In this document: positions 1 through 5,255 of the stretch, piece by piece
How positions within the stretch are numbered: the stretch's first letter is position 1
Layout of the letters: each line of letters starts with the position of its first letter
Source: Gammaproteobacteria bacterium
GTDB taxonomy: Bacteria; Pseudomonadota; Gammaproteobacteria; Pseudomonadales; Halieaceae
Reading direction: 5' to 3'
Assembly (NCBI GenBank): GCA_029859085.1
Contig: JAOUDU010000245.1
Span: 1-5,255, forward strand
Length of the DNA stretch: 5,255 bases
The notes under the pieces: generated by a model
Database searches by the model: none
The model's input: the letters and a program-made list of their open reading frames with translations, nothing else
Told to the model about the DNA's origin: nothing
Position numbers and translations under genes: made by a program

Positions 1-413
1 TAGCGGATCGGTTTGGACAGTAATTCAGTGATAAAACCGAGGCGGAAAACACCCGCCAGAATACACACAATCCCCGAGACAAGGGCTATCGCGCTGGCGA
101 GCGTAACTGCGCGGGCGGGATCACCGCGGGAAAGGGGCAGGACCACCGCAATGATAACCGCCGCCAGTGCGGAATCAGGCCCGAGCACCATGATGCGACT
201 GGGACCGAACAACGCGTAGGCGAGCAGCGGGAAAATCGTGGCATACAGGCCGTAAATCCCCGGGACCCCGGAGGCTTCAGCGTAAGCGATACCCACCGGT
301 ACGAGCATGGTGGTGAGCACCAGCCCTGCGGCGATGTCCGGCGCCAGCCACTCGGCCTTGTACTGCCTCAGTGTCTGCACTCCCGGCGCCCATACTTTAT
401 CCTTCCCGCTCAT
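1..413 (-). CDS. SulP (SLC26-like) family anion transporter, N-terminal part, cut by the window edge
   Basis: This is an inner-membrane transporter of the sulfate permease (SulP) family, which moves sulfate, bicarbonate, dicarboxylates or related anions; the substrate cannot be told from this part. The first 137 residues are visible. After a hydrophilic start (1-24), hydrophobic segments lie at about 27-47, 51-70, 73-94 and 103-125. The family hallmark is the stretch at residues 40-85, including GVPGIYGLYATIFPLLAYAL followed by the GPSR turn and LGPDSALAAVI. The rest of the membrane core and any C-terminal STAS domain lie beyond the left edge. The ATG at 411-413 is preferred because an in-frame TAA lies only two codons upstream. 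No strong Shine-Dalgarno sequence precedes it, and the previous gene ends 15 bases upstream with tandem stop codons (TAATAA), so translation may depend on the upstream gene. Family assignment is firm; function is inferred from homology. Confidence 0.92.
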   Translation of the reverse strand, partial: MSGKDKVWAPGVQTLRQYKAEWLAPDIAAGLVLTTMLVPVGIAYAEASGVPGIYGLYATIFPLLAYALFGPSRIMVLGPDSALAAVIIAVVLPLSRGDPARAVTLASAIALVSGIVCILAGVFRLGFITELLSKPIR

Positions 414-428
414 ACGTTAGCGAACTTA

Positions 429-716
429 TTATTTACCCTGGCTTTTCTGCTCGTTCTCCAGTCCCTTCGAGGTGATGTCGTGGTAAAGGTCGGTCGCCTT
501 GGCGTAAATGAGCTGTATTTCAGGGTGCCGGTTAACGAGTGGCTGTATGGATCGGTTGTCCTCCAGTACCTGTTCCAGCATCTCCATATCGTACGCCGTC
601 AAAAGTTCGCCGCTGTCGACCCGCTCCTTCATTTCCAGCAGGCGGGGTATACGGAAATCATTGAGGCGCTGGAGTACTGCTTCGATCACACCGGTATCAT
701 CTGTTTCCTGGCTCAT
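429..716 (-). CDS. Small helical protein of unknown function, 95 residues
   Basis: I do not recognise this protein. It is short, soluble and probably almost entirely alpha-helical, with no signal peptide, membrane segment or cysteine. Visible parts are an acidic N-terminus (1-9), a likely helix with IPRLLEMKERVDSGELLT around residues 23-40, a second acidic helix (MEMLEQVLEDNR, about 44-55), a short SIQPLVNRHPEIQ segment (56-68) and a helix with ATDLYHDITSKGLENEQK near the end. The spaced leucines and charged residues suggest a protein-binding helical bundle. Coding status is supported by an AGGAG ribosome site six bases before the ATG and by tight spacing: 39 bases after the 316-residue gene and 15 bases before the SulP gene. 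It ends with two adjacent stop codons. A role as a partner or regulator of its neighbours is only a guess. Confidence 0.8.
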   Translation of the reverse strand: MSQETDDTGVIEAVLQRLNDFRIPRLLEMKERVDSGELLTAYDMEMLEQVLEDNRSIQPLVNRHPEIQLIYAKATDLYHDITSKGLENEQKSQGK

Positions 717-722
717 ATCTGA

Positions 723-727
723 CTCCT
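723..727 (-). promoter_or_regulatory. Ribosome binding site of the 95-residue protein
   Basis: The minus strand reads AGGAG, then six bases (TCAGAT), then ATG. This good Shine-Dalgarno match at good spacing supports the ATG at 714-716 as the real start and the small ORF as a true gene. Confidence 0.75.
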
Positions 728-755
728 GAATAGGGTTGAAGTTCGGGGTTTGCTG

Positions 756-1706
756 TCAAAGCGGGACCTTGACCATACGGATGGTGACCTGCCTTCCCTC
801 ACTGTCATGCAGTTCATGGAACAGGATCTGTGGCGCCGAGGGACCGGCCTGGTTATGCAGGACATACATCTTGTCAAGGCACATCAATTTGTCTTCCAGC
901 CACAGGTGTGTTTCGGCATTCGACAGCGCATCACCCACGATTGCAAGATTTTCTTCCAGCACATCCTCGGGTGCGCCGAGCTTTGCCAGCTGCTGCTCGA
1001 TGGATTCCAGGCTGGCCTGCATTTTCGCCCTGTCATCCGCACCGGTGTGCGTGGTAAAACTGCCGCCGCGCTGCATGATATCGAGCTTGCTGCGCAACAG
1101 GGCCTTGCGGCTGCCCAGTGACTCGCGCTCTTCCTTGCGTTCTGTCAGGTGCAGCAGGGCCACAGCAAGCAGCCGGTCAAAAGCGCGGCGTTTCAGCAGG
1201 AGCCGGGTTTCCGTTTCGTCGGTAGCGACCGCCACCAGCAGGTGCTGCTCGAAACCGACGGTCGTGCGCGGCACGTCCTTCAGCATCTGCCCCTCGACCT
1301 CGCCGTAACCGAAGCCGTGCTTTTCGGTTCTGCGCGCAACCAGCAGAGCCGTCACGGGTGCGGAAACCTGAGGGTTCGCCGCGTGAAATTCCATCATCGC
1401 CGGATCGCGACTTACAAGCTGCTCCATGCGTTCGGCCGAGTAGAGCAGCGCGGCGAGCCCGGGGTCGGCCGCCAGGCTTGCCTTGTTGACCAGAACCGGC
1501 TCGGGCAGGCTGTCTATCATGCCGATAATATAGTCCGCCGCGTGCATGGCGGGTTTTTTTAATGCCTTCGCATATCCGGACACTATGCGCAGGCGCGGGT
1601 CGGTACCGTCTACCGCGCGCTCAATCACCGCCTTGACCAGCTCGGCAGGCAGTTTCGAACGGGCTGCGTCAGACTGGCCAAACACATTGGCAAACAGTTT
1701 CAGCAC
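756..1706 (-). CDS. Unrecognised soluble protein, 316 residues, with coiled-coil-like C-terminal half
   Basis: I do not recognise this protein and assign no function. It has no signal peptide or membrane span, so it should be cytoplasmic. The N-terminal half (about 1-125) is mainly helical, with a KLPAELVKAVIERAVDG segment at 18-34. Residues 126-160 hold a distinctive ARRTEKHGFGYGEVEGQML and DVPRTTVGFEQHLLVAVA stretch rich in Gly and aromatics. Residues 163-205 are very charged (ETETRLLLKRRAFDRLL, then ERKEERESLGSRK), and 225-285 look like a helical hairpin or coiled coil (MQASLESIEQQLAKLG, then EDVLEENLAIV). A short strand-like end follows (FHELHDSEGRQVTIRMVKV). The start is GTG, chosen because a strong GGAGGT lies nine bases upstream. 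It sits 57 bases after PPK2 and 39 bases before the 95-residue gene, consistent with one operon. The reading frame is intact and clearly coding, with no sign of decay. Confidence 0.85.
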   Translation of the reverse strand: MLKLFANVFGQSDAARSKLPAELVKAVIERAVDGTDPRLRIVSGYAKALKKPAMHAADYIIGMIDSLPEPVLVNKASLAADPGLAALLYSAERMEQLVSRDPAMMEFHAANPQVSAPVTALLVARRTEKHGFGYGEVEGQMLKDVPRTTVGFEQHLLVAVATDETETRLLLKRRAFDRLLAVALLHLTERKEERESLGSRKALLRSKLDIMQRGGSFTTHTGADDRAKMQASLESIEQQLAKLGAPEDVLEENLAIVGDALSNAETHLWLEDKLMCLDKMYVLHNQAGPSAPQILFHELHDSEGRQVTIRMVKVPL

Positions 1707-1715
1707 CGAAGTCCC

Positions 1716-1721
1716 ACCTCC
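1716..1721 (-). promoter_or_regulatory. Strong ribosome binding site that supports a GTG start
   Basis: The minus strand reads GGAGGT, nine bases before GTG at 1704-1706. No ATG lies nearby in this frame, so this site decides the start of the 316-residue protein. Confidence 0.7.
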
Positions 1722-1729
1722 AGGCTTGC

Positions 1730-1753
1730 GTGGGGCAAAAACGTTTTGCGCAC
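1730..1753. repeat. Small imperfect inverted repeat between PPK2 and the 316-residue gene
   Basis: GCAAAA (1735-1740) and TTTTGC (1744-1749) can pair around a three-base loop. An outer GTG (1730-1732) and CAC (1751-1753) extend the hairpin across a small internal loop. It lies in the 57-base gap, just upstream of the GGAGGT ribosome site. It is AT-rich and lacks a following T tract on the minus strand, so it does not look like an intrinsic terminator. It may be an mRNA hairpin, a binding site or chance. Confidence 0.3.
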
Positions 1754-1763
1754 CGATCGCGCC

Positions 1764-2600
1764 TCAGAACGGCTCGGGAATATACTTGAACGGAAAGTCC
1801 ACGGACTTGTACTTGCCGATCCTGCGTTTGCCGAGTTTCACCTCCTGCTGAGGCAGCTCCTCGTAGGGAATATGGGAGAGCAGGTGGGTGATCAGGTTCA
1901 GGCGCAACTTTTTCTTGTCCTCGGACCTGGCGACGAACCAGGGCGCCCACGGCGTGTCGGTCGCCTTGAACATGTCGTCCCTGGCCTGTGTGTAAGCATC
2001 CCATTTGCCATAGGACTTGAGGTCCATTGGGGACAATTTCCAGGTCTTGCGGCCATCCTTTTCCCGGCTCTCGAGACGGCGCTGCTGTTCCTCGGGGCTG
2101 ACTTCCAGCCAGTATTTCAACAGTATGATGCCGGAATCGACCATCGCGCGCTCCACCAGTGGCACCGCATCGAGAAAGGCTTTCGCCTGCTCATCGGTAC
2201 AGAAGCCCATGACCCGTTCCACACCGGCGCGGTTATACCAGCTGCGGTCAAAAATACTGATCTCCCCCGCCGCCGGGAAATGCTTCACATAGCGCTGCAG
2301 GTACATCTGGCTTTTCTCGCGGTCGGTGGGGGCCGGCAGCGCGACGACGCGATAAATCCGAGGACTGACACGCTCGGTTATCGCCTTGATAGTGCCACCC
2401 TTGCCGGCGCCGTCGCGTCCCTCAAACACCACGCAGACTTTGAGGCCCTTGTGCACCACCCACTGTTGCAGCTTGACCAACTCGACGTGGAGGCGTTCGA
2501 GTTCACGTTCATATTTCCTGCGGCCGAGCTTTGCCGGCGCGGCTGTGACATCCTTGTGTTCTTTACCCTTTTTTTCCCGTTTGACCTCTTTATGCGCCAT
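1764..2600 (-). CDS. ppk2: Polyphosphate kinase 2 (PPK2), class I-type
   Basis: This cytoplasmic kinase belongs to the PPK2 family, which uses inorganic polyphosphate to phosphorylate nucleoside diphosphates (ADP to ATP or GDP to GTP) or runs the reverse reaction. In the 278-residue form, a basic N-terminal tail (2-25) precedes the P-loop kinase core. Walker A is FEGRDGAGKGG at 59-69; most class I relatives I recall have Ala where this has Gly after RD. The ALPAPTDREKSQMYLQRYV segment follows at 87-105, and the Walker B-like FDRSWYNRAGVE motif with its catalytic Asp is at 117-128. The lid has WKLSPMDL at 187-194, then ATDTPWAPW at 213-221. The single PPK2 domain and the pattern EGRD, FDRSWYNRAGVERVMGFC fit the Pseudomonas-type single-domain class. 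The ATG at 2598-2600 is chosen over an upstream in-frame TTG (2652-2654) because GGAG lies six bases before it and conserved sequence starts well inside. It begins the left-hand gene group, 80 bases after the efflux genes. Confidence 0.95.
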   Translation of the reverse strand: MAHKEVKREKKGKEHKDVTAAPAKLGRRKYERELERLHVELVKLQQWVVHKGLKVCVVFEGRDGAGKGGTIKAITERVSPRIYRVVALPAPTDREKSQMYLQRYVKHFPAAGEISIFDRSWYNRAGVERVMGFCTDEQAKAFLDAVPLVERAMVDSGIILLKYWLEVSPEEQQRRLESREKDGRKTWKLSPMDLKSYGKWDAYTQARDDMFKATDTPWAPWFVARSEDKKKLRLNLITHLLSHIPYEELPQQEVKLGKRRIGKYKSVDFPFKYIPEPF

Positions 2601-2680
2601 AGATATCTCCAACAACTTTGCTAATTGATCTGCCCAGCTCACGCGAGGCGCCAATACGAAACGACCGCGAGTCGCCCCAA
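2601..2680 (-). other. 80-base gap between the efflux genes and the PPK2 group
   Basis: This is the longest non-coding stretch in the window. Just after the TAG of the outer-membrane factor gene, the minus strand can form a weak stem (GGCGAC with GTCGTT, loop TCGCG, including two G-U pairs) followed by TTCGTATT; this is a poor terminator at best. A TTGGCG hexamer lies further along as a possible -35 element, but I find no convincing -10 box at proper spacing. The gap could hold the promoter of the PPK2 group, but the sequence does not prove it. Confidence 0.3.
2607..2610 (-). promoter_or_regulatory. Ribosome binding site that decides the PPK2 start
   Basis: The minus strand reads TTGGAG, then six bases (ATATCT), then ATG at 2598-2600. 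No comparable site precedes the in-frame TTG 18 codons upstream, so the shorter protein is preferred. Confidence 0.7.
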
Positions 2681-4108
2681 CTACTGCCAGCCGCCACCCA
2701 GCGCCCGGTAAAGCTCGACGAAGGCGCGCAACTCCCCGCCCCGGGCTTCCGCCAGCAGGATGCGCTGGTCTAGCAGTTGCTGGTCGGCGTTGAGTATCTC
2801 GAGATAGCTGGCCAGGCCGGCTTCATAGCGCAGGCGGGAGAGCGCAGCTGCATCCTGCAGGGCGTCGACCCCTGACTGCAATACTACACGGGAATCGCCG
2901 AAAGACCGCAGCGCCACCAGCGCATTGGCAACTTCCCGGTAAGCATTCAGGGCCGACTGATGGTACTGGGCAAAGGCCTGCTCGTAAACGGCCTTGCTGG
3001 CTTCATAGTTCCGCGAGATCCGGCCACCCTGGAATACCGGCGCAAACAGGCTCGGGTTAACACTCCAGACCTCGGCGTCGTTGTTCATCAAGTCCGAGAA
3101 ATCGCCACTGACGCTGCCATACAGCCCGGTCAGCGATATTCGGGGGAAGAACAGGGCTTTTGCGGCCCCCACCTGGGCATTGGCTGCCACCAGTTGCTGC
3201 TCCGCCGCCTGCACGTCGGGCCGCCGCTCGAGGAGGGACGCCGGCAGGCCCAGGGGAACGGAGGCTGGCATATGCCTTGCCGACAGGGTATCGCCGCGCT
3301 CGATCGGGCCCGGCGGCCTTCCGAGCAGCAGCGACAGCGCATTTTCGGTAACCGCGATCTGGCGCTCGAGCTGGGGTATCAGGTTACTGGTGCGCGCCAG
3401 GTTTGCGACCGCGGTATCCAGTTCCAGCCGATTGGAAAGGCCGCCCTCGAGGCGGTTCCGGTAGAAGCGCACGGTTTCCTCGTTGCTCACCACGGTCTGC
3501 CGGGCTATTTCAAGTTCCAGGTCCAGCTGGCGCATGAGCAGGTAATTCGAGGCCACGTCGCCGACCAGTGAGACGAGCACGGCCCGCTGGCCCTGTTCGG
3601 TCGCAAGATACTGCGCGAAGGCGGCTTCGCTTTCCCGCCGGATACGCCCGAACAGGTCGAGCTCCCAGGAGACCTGGATACCGGCATTCCAGTTTTCATA
3701 GCTGCTGTCCGAGGCACTGCCCTGGGGCAGGTCCGCCAAACGGGAATCCTGCTGGGACGAGTAGCCGCCGGTTGCGCCGACCTCCGGGTACATAAACGAC
3801 TGCGCTATGCCGTAGCGTGCGCGCGCCTCGGTTACCCGTGCGGTGGCGGTGCGCAGGTCGAGGTTGTTGGCGATCGCGACCCGTATCAACTCCTCCAGTA
3901 CTGGATCCTGGGCGACCGTGGACCAGTTGGCATCGGCGATGGACTCGGCTTGCTGCTGGCCCTCGACACCCCGGAAGGTGGCGGGCTCAGGCACCTCCGG
4001 GCGCCGGTAATCCGGACCGAGCATGCAGCCGCCCAGGACAAGCGGCCAGATGGCCGCGATGGCCGTCCTGCTGGCAAATCGGAACGCGGATTTGATGTCA
4101 GTGGCCAT
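2681..4108 (-). CDS. Outer-membrane factor lipoprotein of an RND efflux system (NodT/OprM type)
   Basis: This protein forms the trimeric outer-membrane and periplasmic exit duct of a tripartite efflux pump. It has a lipoprotein signal peptide with a basic start, a hydrophobic stretch and a lipobox LGGC, giving acylated Cys28; Met at +2 fits sorting to the outer membrane. The family motif GPDYRRPEVPEPATF follows at about 31-45. Two OEP repeats are visible: ANNLDLRTATARVTEARARY at about 80-99 with WELDLFGRIRRE at 148-159, and LLERRPDVQAAEQQL at about 292-306 with FFPRISLTG at 320-328. The C-terminus ends in the family-like LYRALGGGW. Its 475 residues are normal for the family. The start overlaps the pump gene by 11 bases. 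A GTG one codon upstream is an alternative, but the ATG has better spacing (seven bases) from the GGGG upstream. Substrates cannot be read from this protein. Confidence 0.95.
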   Translation of the reverse strand: MATDIKSAFRFASRTAIAAIWPLVLGGCMLGPDYRRPEVPEPATFRGVEGQQQAESIADANWSTVAQDPVLEELIRVAIANNLDLRTATARVTEARARYGIAQSFMYPEVGATGGYSSQQDSRLADLPQGSASDSSYENWNAGIQVSWELDLFGRIRRESEAAFAQYLATEQGQRAVLVSLVGDVASNYLLMRQLDLELEIARQTVVSNEETVRFYRNRLEGGLSNRLELDTAVANLARTSNLIPQLERQIAVTENALSLLLGRPPGPIERGDTLSARHMPASVPLGLPASLLERRPDVQAAEQQLVAANAQVGAAKALFFPRISLTGLYGSVSGDFSDLMNNDAEVWSVNPSLFAPVFQGGRISRNYEASKAVYEQAFAQYHQSALNAYREVANALVALRSFGDSRVVLQSGVDALQDAAALSRLRYEAGLASYLEILNADQQLLDQRILLAEARGGELRAFVELYRALGGGWQ

Positions 4109-5255
4109 CACTCGTCCCCGGCGCCGGGTCCGGCTTGGGCCCGGGTGACTGCGCGGCCCCGCCCCTCGCCTCCACCAGTTTCTCGATCGCCACGAACAGT
4201 ACCGGCACGAGGCATACCCCGATCACCGTGGCAAAAAGCATGCCGGAAAATACCGTCATACCCATCACCTTGCGGGCCTCGGCACCGGCGCCGCTGGCGG
4301 TCAACAGGGGCAACACACCCAGGATAAACGCGAAGGAGGTCATCAGGATCGGGCGAAACCGCAGCCTCGCCGCCTCGAGCACCGCCTGGACGACCTCCTT
4401 GCCCTGCTCCTTCTGCATGCGGGCGAACTCGACGATCAGGATCGCGTTCTTCGCCGCGAGCCCGATCAGCATGATCAGGCCGATCTGGGCGAACACGTTG
4501 TTCACATAGCTGGGGGAGAACAGACCCATCAGCCAGAGGCCAAAAAACGCGCCGAAGGCGGCGAATGGCGTGCCCAGCAACACGCTGAACGGCAGGCTCC
4601 AGCTCTCGTACTGGGCGGCCAGAATCAGGAACACCAGCAAAATAGCCAGGGCGAAGAAAGGCATCGGGTTAGGTGATGCCTCTTCCTGGTAGGACATGTC
4701 GGCCCACTGGTAGCCCATATCGGCCGGCAGCGTGGCCGCCGCCACCTCCTTCAGCGCTGCCAGCGCCTGGGCCGAACTGTAACCCGGGGCCGGCGCGCCG
4801 GCGATCTCCGCGGACCGGAAGAGGTTGAAACGCGTGGTGAACTCCGGCCCGCTGGTAGGCTCGGTCGAGACCAGCGTATTGAGCGGCACCATCTCCCCGG
4901 AGTTGCTGCGCACGAAGAACAGGCCGAGCTGGCTCGGGTTCTGGCGGAACTCCGGCTCGGCCTGCACATAGACTTTATAGACGCGACCGAAGCGGTTGAA
5001 GTCGTTGACGTAGGCACTGCCGAGCAGCGCGCCCAGGGTGGTATTCACATCACCGAGGGCCACACCGGTCTTGAGTACCTTGCTGCGGTCGATGTCCGCG
5101 AATATCTGCGGCACGCTGGAACGGTATACCGTCGAAATTCGCCCAATCTCAGGGCGTTCCTTCGCGGCGGCAATGAAGTTCTGTGCCTGTGCGGCGAGGT
5201 ATTCCGGAGTACCGCCGGACTTATCCTGTAACTGCATCGTGAAACCGGAGCCGGT
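4098..5255 (-). CDS. RND multidrug efflux pump inner-membrane subunit (HAE1/AcrB type), C-terminal part
   Basis: This is the proton-driven inner-membrane transporter of a tripartite efflux pump. Only the last 385 residues are present; the family usually has about 1,050, so the reading frame runs off the right edge and the Met at 5235-5237 is internal. Fragment residues 1-195 are the end of the second periplasmic (porter and docking) region, with NTTLGALLGSAYVNDFNRFG at 71-90. Membrane helices TM8 to TM12 lie at about 199-219, 221-245, 254-277, 301-320 and 331-360, with AAQYESWSLPFSV and GLAAKNAILIVEFA as hallmarks. Lys269, Arg299 and Thr306 match the AcrB proton-relay residues Lys940, Arg971 and Thr978, so the pump looks active. 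The tail (361-385) is Pro/Gly-rich and variable. Its stop codon overlaps the next gene's start. The drug range is unknown, and TM4 with its Asp pair is not visible. Confidence 0.96.
   Translation of the reverse strand, partial: TGSGFTMQLQDKSGGTPEYLAAQAQNFIAAAKERPEIGRISTVYRSSVPQIFADIDRSKVLKTGVALGDVNTTLGALLGSAYVNDFNRFGRVYKVYVQAEPEFRQNPSQLGLFFVRSNSGEMVPLNTLVSTEPTSGPEFTTRFNLFRSAEIAGAPAPGYSSAQALAALKEVAAATLPADMGYQWADMSYQEEASPNPMPFFALAILLVFLILAAQYESWSLPFSVLLGTPFAAFGAFFGLWLMGLFSPSYVNNVFAQIGLIMLIGLAAKNAILIVEFARMQKEQGKEVVQAVLEAARLRFRPILMTSFAFILGVLPLLTASGAGAEARKVMGMTVFSGMLFATVIGVCLVPVLFVAIEKLVEARGGAAQSPGPKPDPAPGTSDGH

Noticed and set aside
736..1308. Plus-strand ORF of 190 codons, rich in Ser, Arg and Cys
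   Set aside because: It is a shadow of the 316-residue minus-strand gene; the Ser/Arg/Cys-rich composition is typical of an antisense frame and no ribosome site precedes it.
1554..1560. Run of seven T (seven A on the coding strand) within the 316-residue gene, as a possible frameshift site
   Set aside because: The codons read TTA AAA AAA CCC, which is not in the register of a classic slippery heptamer, and the frame is continuous through it. It might only be a spot prone to sequencing error.
1746..2624. Long plus-strand ORF of 292 codons opposite PPK2
   Set aside because: It lies antisense to a clearly conserved PPK2 gene, its translation resembles no family, and such long antisense frames are common in GC-rich DNA.
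2601..2654. N-terminal extension of PPK2 from a TTG start
   Set aside because: There is no ribosome site before the TTG, while GGAG sits six bases before the ATG at 2598-2600; PPK2 homology begins further in.
2641..2680. Intrinsic terminator after the outer-membrane factor gene
   Set aside because: The only stem is short with G-U pairs and is not followed by a proper T tract.
5235..5237. Start of the pump gene at an ATG near the right edge
   Set aside because: The frame stays open to the edge, upstream codons give family-like residues (TGSGFT), and RND pumps are about 1,050 residues, so this Met is internal.
1..5255. CRISPR arrays, tRNA or rRNA genes, insertion sequences, attachment sites
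   Set aside because: I saw no regularly spaced repeats, RNA-gene-like sequences, transposase coding or terminal repeats; nearly all of the window is filled by six protein genes.

Overview
The window reads as ordinary chromosomal DNA from a GC-rich proteobacterium. A gammaproteobacterium is the best guess, judged from the protein types (an AcrB-like RND pump with its own outer-membrane lipoprotein, a class I-type PPK2 and a SulP transporter) and not from any marker gene. All six genes I can support lie on the minus strand, so transcription runs from the right edge towards the left. Coding density is very high: the largest gap is 80 bases, and there is no stretch above 300 bases without a gene. 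I see no RNA genes, CRISPR arrays or mobile elements.

Right part (about 2681-5255): a drug-efflux operon end. The C-terminal part of an inner-membrane RND (HAE1-type) pump enters from the right edge. It overlaps by 11 bases with the gene for a NodT/OprM-type outer-membrane factor lipoprotein. The periplasmic adaptor protein and the first two thirds of the pump would lie beyond the right edge. Together these proteins would form a tripartite envelope efflux machine.

Middle and left part (1-2600): after an 80-base gap comes a second co-directional group. In order of transcription it holds polyphosphate kinase 2 (PPK2), an unrecognised 316-residue soluble protein with a GTG start, an unrecognised 95-residue helical protein, and the N-terminal part of a SulP (SLC26-like) anion transporter cut by the left edge. 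Gaps are 57, 39 and 15 bases, and three of the four genes have a clear Shine-Dalgarno sequence, so an operon is plausible. If it is one, it couples polyphosphate-dependent nucleotide phosphorylation to an anion transporter through two proteins of unknown role. That link is an inference from gene order only.

The most interesting content is the pair of unrecognised proteins between PPK2 and SulP. Nothing in the window clearly announces a new defence, mobile or regulatory system.
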